Shown: one piece after another, positions 25,854 to 34,911 of the stretch
Layout of the letters: each line of letters opens with the position of its first letter
How positions within the stretch are numbered: position 1 is the stretch's first letter
DNA from: Streptococcus parasanguinis
GTDB lineage: Bacteria > Bacillota > Bacilli > Lactobacillales > Streptococcaceae
Length of the DNA stretch: 64,000 nucleotides
Direction: 5' to 3'
Assembly (NCBI RefSeq): GCF_901875555.1
Contig: NZ_CABFMD010000032.1
Span: 62,001 to 126,000, forward strand
Program-made: the position numbers and the translations under genes
The notes under the pieces: model-generated
What the model was told of the DNA's origin: nothing
The model's input: only the letters and a program-made list of their open reading frames with translations
Databases searched by the model: none

Positions 25854-27065
25854 ATGTCAAAATTTAAACGTATGCACTTAGTTGTGCTGGATTCAGTTGG
25901 GATCGGTGCTGCACCAGATGCCAATAACTTTGTCAATGCAGGAGTTCCGGATGGAGCATCTGATACTCTTGGACACATTTCAAAAACAGTTGGTTTGAAT
26001 GTACCAAATATGGCGAAGATTGGGCTTGGAAACATTCCTCGTGAAGCGCCTTTGAAGACCGTGCCAGCTGAAAGCAATCCAACTGGTTATGCAACAAAAT
26101 TGCAAGAAGTTTCCCTCGGGAAAGATACTATGACTGGTCACTGGGAAATCATGGGCCTCAACATTACAGAGCCTTTTGACACTTTCTGGAATGGTTTCCC
26201 TGAAGAAATTATTACGAAGATTGAAGACTTTTCAGGCCGTAAGGTTATCCGTGAAGCTAACAAACCTTATTCTGGTACAGCTGTTATCGATGACTTTGGA
26301 CCACGTCAAATGGAAACGGGTGAGTTGATCATCTATACATCCGCTGACCCTGTGCTTCAAATCGCAGCTCACGAAGATATCATTCCTTTGGATGAACTCT
26401 ACCGTATCTGTGAATACGCTCGTTCCATTACATTGGAACGTCCAGCTCTTCTTGGTCGGATCATTGCTCGTCCTTATGTTGGAGAACCAGGCAACTTTAC
26501 ACGTACTGCCAACCGTCGTGATTTGGCTGTTTCACCCTTTGCGCCAACTGTTTTGGACAAGTTGAACGAAGCGGGTATCGATACCTATGCAGTTGGTAAG
26601 ATCAACGATATCTTTAACGGAGCTGGTATCAACCACGATATGGGCCACAACAAATCAAACAGCCACGGTATGGATACCTTGATTAAGGCCATGGGACTTC
26701 CTGAGTTCCAAGAAGGCTTCTCATTTACCAACTTGGTAGACTTTGATGCGCTTTACGGACACCGTCGCAATGCCCATGGTTACCGCGATTGCTTGCATGA
26801 GTTTGACGAACGCTTGCCAGAAATCATTGCAGCCATGCGTGAAGATGACCTCTTGATGATTACGGCTGACCATGGTAACGACCCAACCTACGCTGGTACA
26901 GACCATACGCGTGAATACATCCCATTCTTGGCTTATAGCCCATCCTTCAAGGGCAATGGCGTGATTCCAGTTGGCCACTTTTCTGATATTTCAGCAACCA
27001 TTGCAGAAAACTTTGGCGTTGAAACTGCCATGATTGGTGAAAGTTTCTTAGATAAGTTGAACTAA
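25854..27065 (+). CDS. deoB: Phosphopentomutase
   Basis: 403 aa, alkaline-phosphatase superfamily: [14 protein letters not shown] at the N-terminus, [13 protein letters not shown] with the phosphorylated Thr, and the metal-binding [18 protein letters not shown] near the C-terminus. It interconverts (deoxy)ribose-1-P and -5-P, linking the phosphorylases PunA and DeoD to the pentose pathway. It is 88 nt downstream of rpiA and followed by punA. Confidence 0.97.
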   Translation: MSKFKRMHLVVLDSVGIGAAPDANNFVNAGVPDGASDTLGHISKTVGLNVPNMAKIGLGNIPREAPLKTVPAESNPTGYATKLQEVSLGKDTMTGHWEIMGLNITEPFDTFWNGFPEEIITKIEDFSGRKVIREANKPYSGTAVIDDFGPRQMETGELIIYTSADPVLQIAAHEDIIPLDELYRICEYARSITLERPALLGRIIARPYVGEPGNFTRTANRRDLAVSPFAPTVLDKLNEAGIDTYAVGKINDIFNGAGINHDMGHNKSNSHGMDTLIKAMGLPEFQEGFSFTNLVDFDALYGHRRNAHGYRDCLHEFDERLPEIIAAMREDDLLMITADHGNDPTYAGTDHTREYIPFLAYSPSFKGNGVIPVGHFSDISATIAENFGVETAMIGESFLDKLN

Positions 27066-27156
27066 GATGCCGATTGACCGTCTTTTGACCATTCGCACTG
27101 CCAATACATGTGACAAAATTGGCCAATTTTTAAGGAAATCATAAAGGAGATACGCA

Positions 27157-27966
27157 ATGACATTGTTAGCAAAAATCAATGAAACAGCTGCTTTTTTGAA
27201 AGGCAAAGGAATGGAAGCACCTGAGTTTGGCTTGATCCTTGGATCAGGTCTTGGAGAACTGGCTGAAGAAATCGAAAATCCAGTCGTAGTAGACTACGCT
27301 GACATTCCAAACTGGGGTCGTTCGACGGTTGTAGGACACGCTGGTAAATTAGTCTACGGTAAGCTTGCTGGGCGTAAGGTTTTAGCCCTTCAAGGACGTT
27401 TCCACTTCTACGAAGGAAACCCATTGGAAGTGGTGACATTCCCAGTTCGGGTCATGAAAGTGTTGGGATGTGAAGGGGTTCTTGTCACCAACGCTGCTGG
27501 TGGTATTGGCTTTGGTCCTGGTACTTTGATGGCCATCACTGACCACATCAACATGACTGGACAAAATCCATTAATCGGTGAAAACTTGGATGACTTTGGT
27601 CCACGTTTCCCTGATATGTCAAAATCCTATACTCCAGAATACCGTGAGACCGCTCATAAAGTCGCTGACAAATTGGGCATCAAATTGGATGACGGGGTTT
27701 ATATTGGTGTGACAGGTCCTACTTATGAAACTCCAGCTGAAATCCGTGCGTATAAGACACTTGGTGCGGATGCAGTTGGGATGTCTACAGTGCCAGAAGT
27801 CATCGTGGCCGCTCACTCTGGCTTGAAGGTTCTAGGAATTTCATGTATCACCAACTTTGCGGCTGGTTTCCAAGAAGAGCTTAACCACGAAGAAGTGGTA
27901 GAAGTGACTGAGCGCGTCAAAGGCGACTTCAAAGGCTTGCTAAAAGCAATTCTTGCTGAATTGTAA
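27157..27966 (+). CDS. punA: Purine nucleoside phosphorylase, trimeric (PunA)
   Basis: 269 aa, class II (trimeric) PNP: LILGSGLGELAEEI phosphate site, LQGRFHFYEG, TNAAGGI and GPTYETPAEIR with VGMSTVPEVI. It cleaves guanosine and inosine type nucleosides with phosphate. AAAGGAG precedes the ATG. A second, hexameric PNP (deoD) lies 2.4 kb downstream, so the two specificities are present in one cluster. Confidence 0.95.
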   Translation: MTLLAKINETAAFLKGKGMEAPEFGLILGSGLGELAEEIENPVVVDYADIPNWGRSTVVGHAGKLVYGKLAGRKVLALQGRFHFYEGNPLEVVTFPVRVMKVLGCEGVLVTNAAGGIGFGPGTLMAITDHINMTGQNPLIGENLDDFGPRFPDMSKSYTPEYRETAHKVADKLGIKLDDGVYIGVTGPTYETPAEIRAYKTLGADAVGMSTVPEVIVAAHSGLKVLGISCITNFAAGFQEELNHEEVVEVTERVKGDFKGLLKAILAEL

Positions 27967-27970
27967 GACC

Positions 27971-29206
27971 ATGAAAGCACGACTCCAAAGCTTGCCTTAC
28001 GGATGGCGTCTGCTGTTAGCGACTGTCGCTTTGGGAATAGGAACGGGTCTGGTCGGAATGGCCTGTCATTATCTATTAGAAGGTGTGCAAGTGTTAGCTT
28101 TTGGCCAAGAACGGTCTGATCTGCTCCAGCAATTTCAAGAAGCAGGAGGGCTTCGTCGATTTCTTGTCCTAGGTGTGACAGGGGTCTTGGTAGCAGGTTT
28201 CTGGTATATTCTGCAAGAGCGCTATAAAATTCTCTCCATTCGTAGGCAAATCGACCTGGTTGGAGAGAGAGATCCGGCACCATTAGCCCATATCCTTCAC
28301 GCAAGTATGCAGGTTGCGATTGTCGGGGCCGGCGCTTCGGTCGGAAAAGAAGGAGCCCCACGTGAGGTTGGGGCTCTTCTAGCTGGTCGTTTGGGCAAAG
28401 CCTTCTCCTTAGCAATCAAAGAACGACGAGTTTTGATTGCCTGTGGGGCGGGAGCTGGGTTGGCCGCAGTCTATCAAGTTCCCTTTGCTAGTAGCTTGTT
28501 TGTCTTTGAGACCTTGGGACTGTCCTATCACTGGAAAAATTTTGTACTGGTCTTGTCCAGTACTTATTTGGCGACTTGGGTGGCCCAGCCAATCGTTGGA
28601 CATGGTGCTATTTATCATATGTCGCCAGTTCATTGGTCAGCCAGTAGTTTATTCCAGGCTGTCATAGCGGCTCTATTGGTTACTCCCTTGGCACTGGCCT
28701 TCCGTTATCTAGCTAATCAGGCTAGTCGCAAACGGCGGAAGGATTGGACCATTCTTTGGGCTCTGCCTGTAGCCTTTATGGTGGTAGCTGGGATTGTGCT
28801 CTTTTATCCGATTTTTATGGGAAATGGACAGGTTCTAGCTCAAGCCCTTTTATCAGATCAGCCATTTTCCAACCTTGTCTTGACCTTGGCCGTGAAGGGG
28901 TTCCTAGTCTACCTTCTCTTGCGAAATGGGGCATACGGAGGGACCTTGACACCGTCATTTGCCTTGGGGATTGGATCTGGCTATCTAGTTACCTTGCTTT
29001 TGACAGCCGTTGGCATTCAAATGGATCCTGCTCTAGGAATGCTACTTGGAGCGACGGTCTTTTTAGGGACGACCTTACAGGCTCCATTGACAGGCGTTGC
29101 CCTAAGCCTTGGTTTTACAGGCCAGAGCTGGGCTTTGATTCTACCGCTGGCATTAGCTGCTGGTGTGTCTTATGTGATTCAAAATAGATGGGAGAATAAA
29201 CGATGA
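27971..29206 (+). CDS. ClC-family chloride channel/antiporter
   Basis: 411 aa from ATG 27971; an in-frame ATG at 27953 overlaps punA. About ten membrane segments. Selectivity motifs GAGASVGKEGAPREVG (gating Glu) and NGAYGGTLTPSFALGIGSG are present, differing from the fluoride-type ClC at 9994. It lies 4 nt after punA and overlaps the amidotransferase by 4 nt (ATGA), so it is in the deo operon. Substrate unproven. Confidence 0.85.
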   Translation: MKARLQSLPYGWRLLLATVALGIGTGLVGMACHYLLEGVQVLAFGQERSDLLQQFQEAGGLRRFLVLGVTGVLVAGFWYILQERYKILSIRRQIDLVGERDPAPLAHILHASMQVAIVGAGASVGKEGAPREVGALLAGRLGKAFSLAIKERRVLIACGAGAGLAAVYQVPFASSLFVFETLGLSYHWKNFVLVLSSTYLATWVAQPIVGHGAIYHMSPVHWSASSLFQAVIAALLVTPLALAFRYLANQASRKRRKDWTILWALPVAFMVVAGIVLFYPIFMGNGQVLAQALLSDQPFSNLVLTLAVKGFLVYLLLRNGAYGGTLTPSFALGIGSGYLVTLLLTAVGIQMDPALGMLLGATVFLGTTLQAPLTGVALSLGFTGQSWALILPLALAAGVSYVIQNRWENKR

Positions 29207-29913
29207 GAGTACATTTTGTCTTGCACGAAACTTTTGAAGTTCCTGGTGCTTATCTCAAGTGGGCGCAGGATCGTGGTCATCATGTGACCATGACCAAGGT
29301 CTACGAGCGAGAAGCGCTACCTGAGACAGTGGATGAGATTGATTTTTTGATTGTTATGGGAGGACCGCAATCGCCTGATGAGGATCGCGCAACCTTTCCT
29401 TACTATGATCCGCAAGCTGAGATTGAATTGATTCAAAAAGCCATGAAGGCGGATCGCTACATCGTTGGGGCCTGTCTGGGTGCTCAGCTCATGTCTGTTG
29501 CTTATGGCGCAGAGTATGAGCATAGCCCAGAGCGGGAGATTGGGGTGTATCCTGTGGATTTAACGCCTGAAGGATTGGCAGATCCGCATGTCGGCTTGTT
29601 TGGTTCAAGCTTTGATTCAGGACACTGGCATGGTGATATGCCGGGATTGACGAATGATGCTGTTGTCCTTGCGACCAGTCAAGGTTGCCCACGTCAGATT
29701 ATTCGCTTCAGTCCTAAACACTATGCCTTCCAAGCTCACTTGGAATTTGATCCAGATGCTGTCAATCTCTTGATTGCTGCAGATGGTGAAGCTGTTTTGG
29801 AAGAACAAAGTCAAACATTGCCATTTGTCGAAAAACCTGAAGCCATTCGTGCTTACGATTACCAAGAAATGAATGCCAAACTCTATGCATTTTTGGATTC
29901 ATTAACAAACTAA
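29203..29913 (+). CDS. Class I glutamine amidotransferase-like protein
   Basis: 236 aa. Catalytic triad pattern of class I GATases: Cys in VGACLGAQLMS (residue ~92), and His and Glu in AFQAHLEFDPD (~178-180). FLIVMGGPQSPDED gives the oxyanion region. No synthase domain is attached, so it belongs to the GuaA-like stand-alone group; the partner or substrate is unknown. GGGAG precedes the start, which overlaps the ClC gene. Confidence 0.85.
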   Translation: MRVHFVLHETFEVPGAYLKWAQDRGHHVTMTKVYEREALPETVDEIDFLIVMGGPQSPDEDRATFPYYDPQAEIELIQKAMKADRYIVGACLGAQLMSVAYGAEYEHSPEREIGVYPVDLTPEGLADPHVGLFGSSFDSGHWHGDMPGLTNDAVVLATSQGCPRQIIRFSPKHYAFQAHLEFDPDAVNLLIAADGEAVLEEQSQTLPFVEKPEAIRAYDYQEMNAKLYAFLDSLTN

Positions 29914-29985
29914 AAACAAGAAAGGGAGGGCAGTTCGGGTTTGAATTGAACCCGGGCTATCCATGACTTTCAAAACGATATTTAA
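29914..29985. other. Upstream arm of the first structured leader
   Basis: Contains hairpin CGGGTTTGAATTGAACCCG (about 29936-29954). GGGCAGTTC at 29928-29936 is complementary to GAACCTGCCC at the 5' edge of the following structured element. Confidence 0.5.
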
Positions 29986-30095
29986 TTGAACCTGCCCTAA
30001 AAGCTGTGTGAAAAAGATCGATTGTCTTGCAAGTCCAGTACTTGCTGCGACAATCCCCTATTTTCACTTTGCTTATTACGGGCTTGGTATCTTAT
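29986..30095 (+). promoter_or_regulatory. Structured leader element, copy 1
   Basis: 110 nt from TTGAACCTGCCC to GGGCTTGGTATCTTAT. Long-range stem CC-GCCC/GGGC-GG, inner stem GTGAAAA/TTTTCAC, and apical stem GATTGTC/GACAATC with GCAAGT/ACTTGC. It aligns with copies at 30243-30351 and 61099-61175, and stem bases change in a compensated way. I do not recognise the family. It is followed by a short ORF with a ribosome-binding site. Confidence 0.65.
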
Positions 30096-30108
30096 AGAAA
30101 GGTAGAGC

Positions 30109-30195
30109 ATGTGTTCTAATTTGAACACGAGCGGAAAGCTCTCCAAATTACTCAATAAAAAAGAAAGGATGGGTTTACCGTATTCGCTGAACTGA
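30109..30195 (+). CDS. Possible 28-aa leader ORF
   Basis: ATG with GAAAGG 8-12 nt upstream, located between the two tandem structured elements. It encodes MCSNLNTSGKLSKLLNKK and ten more residues. Its 3' part covers TGGGTT (30170-30175), which can pair with the second element, so its translation could influence folding. Existence is uncertain. Confidence 0.3.
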   Translation: MCSNLNTSGKLSKLLNKKERMGLPYSLN

Positions 30196-30242
30196 ATACG
30201 GCTTACTCTCCTCTAAATCATCAAAATTAAAAAAGAAAGGAA

Positions 30243-30351
30243 TTGAACCCACCCTAAAAGCAGTGGGAAAAAGATAGTTGGTCTAGCGAGCATCGCTCAC
30301 TGCGCCCAACTCCTATTTTCCCTTCGCTTTTTGACGGGTTTGGTATCTTAT
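30243..30351 (+). promoter_or_regulatory. Structured leader element, copy 2, abutting deoD
   Basis: 109 nt from TTGAACCCACCC to GGGTTTGGTATCTTAT, ending 3 nt before the deoD start, which has no Shine-Dalgarno sequence. Stems: ACCC/GGGT plus CC/GG, AAAAGC/GCTTTT, GGGAAAA/TTTTCCC, AGTTGG/CCAACT. Upstream TGGGTT (30170-30175) can pair with AACCCA at its 5' edge as an alternative. Confidence 0.65.
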
Positions 30352-30354
30352 ATT

Positions 30355-31065
30355 ATGTCTATCCATATTGCTGCCCAGCAGGGTGAAATTGCTGATAAAA
30401 TTCTTCTTCCTGGGGATCCTCTTCGTGCGAAATTTATCGCTGAGAATTTCCTTGAAGATGCTGTATGCTTCAACGAAGTTCGGAATATGTTTGGTTACAC
30501 TGGTACCTATAAGGGTCACCGTGTTTCTGTCATGGGAACTGGGATGGGGATGCCATCCATCTCCATCTATGCGCGTGAGTTGATTGTCGATTACGGTGTG
30601 AAGAAATTGATCCGCGTCGGAACGGCTGGTTCTTTGAATGAGGATGTTCACGTCCGTGAATTGGTATTGGCGCAAGCAGCCGCAACCAACTCCAACATCA
30701 TCCGCAACGACTGGCCTCAATTTGATTTCCCTCAAATTGCCAGCTTTGATCTTTTGGACAAGGCTTATCATATTGCCAAAGACCTTAGCATGACGACCCA
30801 CGTTGGCAACGTCTTATCATCAGATGTCTTCTATTCAAACTATGGTGAAAAGAACATTGAACTTGGTAAATGGGGTGTGAAAGCTGTGGAAATGGAAGCG
30901 GCAGCTCTTTACTATCTTGCTGCCCAACACCACGTCGATGCTTTAGCTATTATGACGATTTCTGATAGCTTGGTTAATCCTGATGAGGATACAACCGCTG
31001 AAGAACGTCAAACAACCTTTACAGATATGATGAAGGTTGGTCTAGAAACCTTGATTGCAGACTAA
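30355..31065 (+). CDS. deoD: Purine nucleoside phosphorylase, hexameric (DeoD)
   Basis: 236 aa from [20 protein letters not shown]; eight upstream codons are open but lie in the structured leader. Motifs: [11 protein letters not shown] phosphate loop, [41 protein letters not shown] and the catalytic Asp in TISDSLV. It acts on adenosine and other 6-amino/6-oxo purine nucleosides. No ribosome-binding site is visible; the start abuts the structured element. Its stop overlaps the next start (TAATG). Confidence 0.95.
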   Translation: MSIHIAAQQGEIADKILLPGDPLRAKFIAENFLEDAVCFNEVRNMFGYTGTYKGHRVSVMGTGMGMPSISIYARELIVDYGVKKLIRVGTAGSLNEDVHVRELVLAQAAATNSNIIRNDWPQFDFPQIASFDLLDKAYHIAKDLSMTTHVGNVLSSDVFYSNYGEKNIELGKWGVKAVEMEAAALYYLAAQHHVDALAIMTISDSLVNPDEDTTAEERQTTFTDMMKVGLETLIAD

Positions 31066-31832
31066 TGGCAGAATTCCTTCATGATGAATGGCTCTACGAT
31101 CTCCATCATTATCACTATAGCCGTGCTCTTCGTTCCCTTCAGCAAAAAGGGAATATACCGGATTTGCTGGTGAGTTTATTGCAGGTGATGGCAGAACGTC
31201 GTGAGCTCAATATCCAACCTGTCATGAATCAACAGTTGAAAACAGAAGTCCTAGAAGCGACTGGTTTTCAGCTTTTTTGGCATGAAGATCCAGAAGATGA
31301 ACAGTTGGCCAATTACCTTTATGACTTAGAGGCGAAGTTGAGAAATGAACAGATTATCGACTTTGTTCGTGCTGTTAGTCCGGCCATCTACCGGATCTTT
31401 ATGCGATTGATTCAGTTGAAAATTCCTGACATTTCCAACTATATCCATAACTCCAAAGAATCCAGTTATGACCGTTGGAAGTTTGAGGACTTGCATGCGT
31501 CTGACAATCCTATCTTACAGGAATTTCATAGTGAAAGTGTGGTCAATTCATCCAGTTTGACAGAATTGATCGTCCAGTTGGACTTGCCAGATCGCGTCAA
31601 AGTTGCGTCTCAGCAATTACGGGAGCTAGAGAGATCCGTTCGCAATCCCTTGGCCCACTTGATCAAACCCTTTGATGAGGAAGAGCTTCATCGTTCAACC
31701 GGTTTCTCTTCTCAGGATTTTTTGAAGAATTTGATTGACCTTGCAAGCTACACAGGCATCCATTATGATCAAGCTCACTTTTATTTTGATCAGGTCAATG
31801 CTGTGATGGAAGAGCTACTAAAGGAGAAGTAG
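31065..31832 (+). CDS. HEPN-motif protein of unknown function
   Basis: 255 aa, mostly helical, no signal peptide or membrane segment. Near the C-terminus SVRNPLAHLIKPF (Arg193-His198) fits the R-x4-H motif of HEPN ribonucleases such as Csm6/Csx1, and surrounding helices fit that fold; a short DLHHYHYSRALRSL segment opens the protein. No CARF domain is apparent. Its start overlaps the deoD stop by one base without a ribosome-binding site, and the sirtuin gene follows directly, so it is translated within the deoD operon. RNase activity is inference from the motif. Confidence 0.7.
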   Translation: MAEFLHDEWLYDLHHYHYSRALRSLQQKGNIPDLLVSLLQVMAERRELNIQPVMNQQLKTEVLEATGFQLFWHEDPEDEQLANYLYDLEAKLRNEQIIDFVRAVSPAIYRIFMRLIQLKIPDISNYIHNSKESSYDRWKFEDLHASDNPILQEFHSESVVNSSSLTELIVQLDLPDRVKVASQQLRELERSVRNPLAHLIKPFDEEELHRSTGFSSQDFLKNLIDLASYTGIHYDQAHFYFDQVNAVMEELLKEK

Positions 31833-32564
31833 ATGGATAAGATTGCTCAACTACAAGAGATGATTGATCAGAGTCAAAGCATCGTCTTTTTCGGGGGTGC
31901 CGGCGTCTCTACGGAGTCGAATATTCCGGACTTTCGGAGCTCAGACGGAGTCTATAGCGTTCAGGTAGGGCGTCATTTGACAGCCGAGCAATTGGTTTCT
32001 CATACCATGTTCGAGCGCTACCCAGAGGACTTTTTCGACTTCTATAAGAAATACCTGCTCTATCCCGATGCCAAGCCCAATGAAGCCCATCGCTATTTGG
32101 CTCGTCTTGAAGAAACTGGTAAGCTCAAGGCAGTTGTGACACAAAATATCGATAGTCTCCATGAAATGGCCGGCTCTAAAAAGGTCTTGAAGCTCCATGG
32201 TAGTGCCGATCGTAATTACTGTACGGGTTGCCATCGTTTCTATGATTTAGAGGCATTTCTAGCTTTGGAAGGCCCGGTTCCACACTGTTTGGACTGTGGT
32301 AAGGTGGTCAAACCAGATGTGACTCTTTACGAGGAGCCTCTAGATATGAAGGTCTTTAGCCAAGCGGCCCAAGCCATACAGGCAGCCGATCTTCTCATTA
32401 TCGGTGGGACCTCCCTTGTGGTCTACCCAGCAGCTAGCCTGATCCAGTATTTCCAAGGGAAGAAGCTGGTTGTCATCAATAAGACCAGTATCCTTCAGGA
32501 CAAACAGGCAGACCTTGTTATCGAAGGAAAGATTGGGGAAGTATTTTCACAATTAAGACACTAA
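31833..32564 (+). CDS. cobB: SIR2-family NAD-dependent protein deacylase
   Basis: 243 aa sirtuin. NAD site FFGGAGVSTESNIPDFRSSDG, catalytic TQNIDSLHEMAG with LKLHGS, and a zinc site from CTGC and CLDC pairs. It removes acyl groups from lysines using NAD. AAAGGAG precedes the start. It closes the operon with deoD and the HEPN-motif gene and is followed by a terminator. Confidence 0.92.
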   Translation: MDKIAQLQEMIDQSQSIVFFGGAGVSTESNIPDFRSSDGVYSVQVGRHLTAEQLVSHTMFERYPEDFFDFYKKYLLYPDAKPNEAHRYLARLEETGKLKAVVTQNIDSLHEMAGSKKVLKLHGSADRNYCTGCHRFYDLEAFLALEGPVPHCLDCGKVVKPDVTLYEEPLDMKVFSQAAQAIQAADLLIIGGTSLVVYPAASLIQYFQGKKLVVINKTSILQDKQADLVIEGKIGEVFSQLRH

Positions 32565-32567
32565 AAG

Positions 32568-32611
32568 AACACCTGAGAGAAGTAGAAGGCTGCTTGTTTC
32601 AGGTGTTTTTA
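32568..32611 (+). terminator. Terminator of the deoD operon
   Basis: Stem AACACCTGA / TCAGGTGTT with a long loop followed by a T run. Confidence 0.65.
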
Positions 32612-32690
32612 TGTCTTCCTTTTGATAGCGCTATAAGAATGTATTTGATTATGATATAATGAAATAGATTTTCTTAAGGAGATGAAAAAG

Positions 32691-33638
32691 TTGGAAATTA
32701 AGAAGAAACATATCTATCTGACGTTAATTAGTGTATTCATTGGTTATATTGCTCTTCGTTATTATTTAAAACCTGAGTTATTTGAGCCAGGAGCTATTTA
32801 TTATGATGTATACAATTACAAAACCAGTAAGATTAAGCCACAGGAAAAGATTATCAAAGATATCAATTTTGAATTTATTCATGAGGACATAAAAAAGAAA
32901 CCATCTGATGGACAATGGAAAGAATCTATCCGAACAGACATAGATGAATATGGTAGTCATACAATATTACATGTAACCTTCACAGATAAAAGCAAAGCGG
33001 ACATTCCCTTTGATGTAAGTTCAATTGGTCCTGCATTTAGCGAGAGAATTTTAAATAATGAACTTCTTACGAAACTATCTAACCGTTTTCCAAATCTAAA
33101 AAAGGTGGATCACAGCTATATTTATAGAACTGATTTAGTTTTAATGCTCTACCAAGGGGATACCTTGGTTCAAATACCAGAATATCCATATGAGATTAGA
33201 TTTCAAGTTAGAAATCCTAAGAGTGGGAAACTACAAACTTACTTCCAATATGGTACGGAACCTGAATTTACTTTTTTCCGCCCAGTATTCTTTCGGCAAG
33301 CTGTTATGAATACAGCAGAAAGGAATCAAAGGTTTTTTGATGCTTATGGTCAATCAAAGCAATATAATTATTGGGATAGACGGTTTGATCATGGTGGAAA
33401 TAGTTTAAATATTGGTCAAGAAAAATTTGCTGTTTTTTTATTTTATTCTGATCGATTTACTAATCAACCAGTTGGAATTCGTATGACAGGAGATTCATTT
33501 AAAACTACTATAACAGATACATATATTGTGAAAGACCGTAGCAAGAACATTAAAGGTCTTAGAGTTTTATCTCAATCGAAAACATACACAGATAAAAATG
33601 AATATACAACTGAAATACTTAGTAAAAATGTTAACTGA
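32691..33638 (+). CDS. Hypothetical membrane-anchored protein
   Basis: About 315 aa. AAGGAG (32676-32681) is directly adjacent to an ATG at 32682 but 9 nt from the in-frame TTG at 32691, so TTG is the likelier start. N-terminal anchor (IYLTLISVFIGYIALRYYL) and an extracytoplasmic domain rich in aromatic residues; no known motif recognised. An extended -10 TGATATAAT (32652-32660) precedes it. AT-rich relative to neighbours. The general build (one anchor plus outside domain) is like the TipC-like and 40959-42934 genes, but no clear homology is visible. Confidence 0.65.
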   Translation: MEIKKKHIYLTLISVFIGYIALRYYLKPELFEPGAIYYDVYNYKTSKIKPQEKIIKDINFEFIHEDIKKKPSDGQWKESIRTDIDEYGSHTILHVTFTDKSKADIPFDVSSIGPAFSERILNNELLTKLSNRFPNLKKVDHSYIYRTDLVLMLYQGDTLVQIPEYPYEIRFQVRNPKSGKLQTYFQYGTEPEFTFFRPVFFRQAVMNTAERNQRFFDAYGQSKQYNYWDRRFDHGGNSLNIGQEKFAVFLFYSDRFTNQPVGIRMTGDSFKTTITDTYIVKDRSKNIKGLRVLSQSKTYTDKNEYTTEILSKNVN

Positions 33639-33724
33639 TTTCACATATCACAGATGCTTAACTGATTTCGTGGATACAAGTTATTGACCCATTTTTATTT
33701 CCAAATATTGAAATGACCAAAAAA

Positions 33725-33760
33725 ATATCTGAGTGAACCTGAGCACTCAGATATTTTTTT
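33725..33760. terminator. Terminator shared by converging genes
   Basis: 11-bp stem ATATCTGAGTG / CACTCAGATAT with A run on the left and T run on the right, suitable for both directions. Confidence 0.85.
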
Positions 33761-34667
33761 ACTTATCAAACTTCACTTCCTCAAGCAAGTACTCGATGAA
33801 TTTTTCTCCCATTTTTGAGAGGGCTGTTTTTTCATGTTTGATATAGACCAGCTCGATCGGGTCTTCGATATCAAGGGGAATAGAAACGATGTTATCCCCA
33901 TTGAGATTGCTGTTGAGGATCCCAGTCGCAATGGTGTAGCCATCCAGACCGATCAAGAGATTAAAGAGAGTAGCTCGGTCACTGACGACGATGGATTTCT
34001 TATGATGCTCTTGAGAGAGGATCTCTTCTGAGAAGTAGAAGGAGTTGTGGGTCCCTTGGTCATAGCTAAGGTATGGGAAATCTTCCAGATCTGACAGGTG
34101 GACAATGTCCTTCTTAGCAAGGGGATTGGTCTTGCTGACAAAGATATGGGGTTGCGCTGTAAAGAGGTGGGTAGCAATCAAATGATTATCATCCAGCATC
34201 TTGGAGAGGACATCCCGGTTGTAGCTATTTAAAAAGAGCACGCCAACCTCGCTTCGGAAATTCTTGACGTCATCAATGATCTCCCAAGTCCGCGTCTCCC
34301 TTAGGAAGAGCTCGTATTTTTCCATATCGCTTTTCTTGAGGAGAGAAACGAAGGCCTCGACCACGAAGGCGTAGTGCTGTGAAGAGACGCTGAAGAGTTC
34401 ACGAGAGCCCACAGGATTTTTATAGCGCTCGGACAAGAGGTCGATTTGCTCCACCACCTGGCGGGCATAAGAGAGAAACTCCATTCCATCACGAGTTAGA
34501 GTGATTCCTTTGGGATTTCGAATAAAGATTTCAATTCCCATCTCACTTTCCAAGTCCTTGACAGCATTTGAAAGACTGGGTTGCGTGATAAAGAGTTGTT
34601 TTGCGGCTTCATTCATAGAGCCAGTTTCGACGATTTTGATAATGTATTGTAATTGTTGTATTCTCAT
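33759..34667 (-). CDS. LysR-family regulator, CpsY/MtaR type
   Basis: 302 aa. N-terminal winged HTH (MRIQQLQYIIKIVETGSMNE, then AAKQLFITQPSLSNAVKDLE) and a LysR substrate domain (residues ~90-300). The sequence resembles streptococcal CpsY/MtaR/MetR regulators, which control methionine uptake and surface or capsule functions. Terminated by a shared hairpin. The effector is unknown. Confidence 0.85.
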   Translation of the reverse strand: MRIQQLQYIIKIVETGSMNEAAKQLFITQPSLSNAVKDLESEMGIEIFIRNPKGITLTRDGMEFLSYARQVVEQIDLLSERYKNPVGSRELFSVSSQHYAFVVEAFVSLLKKSDMEKYELFLRETRTWEIIDDVKNFRSEVGVLFLNSYNRDVLSKMLDDNHLIATHLFTAQPHIFVSKTNPLAKKDIVHLSDLEDFPYLSYDQGTHNSFYFSEEILSQEHHKKSIVVSDRATLFNLLIGLDGYTIATGILNSNLNGDNIVSIPLDIEDPIELVYIKHEKTALSKMGEKFIEYLLEEVKFDK

Positions 34668-34911
34668 GCTTTTATTTTAACATAAAAAGACACGTTTTTC
34701 CCGTAAAATGTGGTCTTTCAAGGACTGTATCAGAGAATAACGCCGGCCGAGGGAGGTAATCAGCAGTAGGCTAAATCAAATAGTTAAAAAAATAGCAGAT
34801 TGGAAACAAAATCTCCATCTGGGGACTGATTTTGATGGAAAAATACAGTTTTGCCTTGCTTAAGGTAAGATCCGATTGATAGAATGGTAAAAAATTGATT
34901 GAGGAGATCTT

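Noticed and set aside
28409..29187. Other frames of 74-147 aa within the second ClC gene
   Set aside because: They are shadows of a conserved membrane protein gene, with no initiation signals or conserved motifs.
30109..30354. deoD leader as a guanine or preQ1 riboswitch
   Set aside because: The conserved core sequences of those classes were not found; the element is reported as unrecognised.
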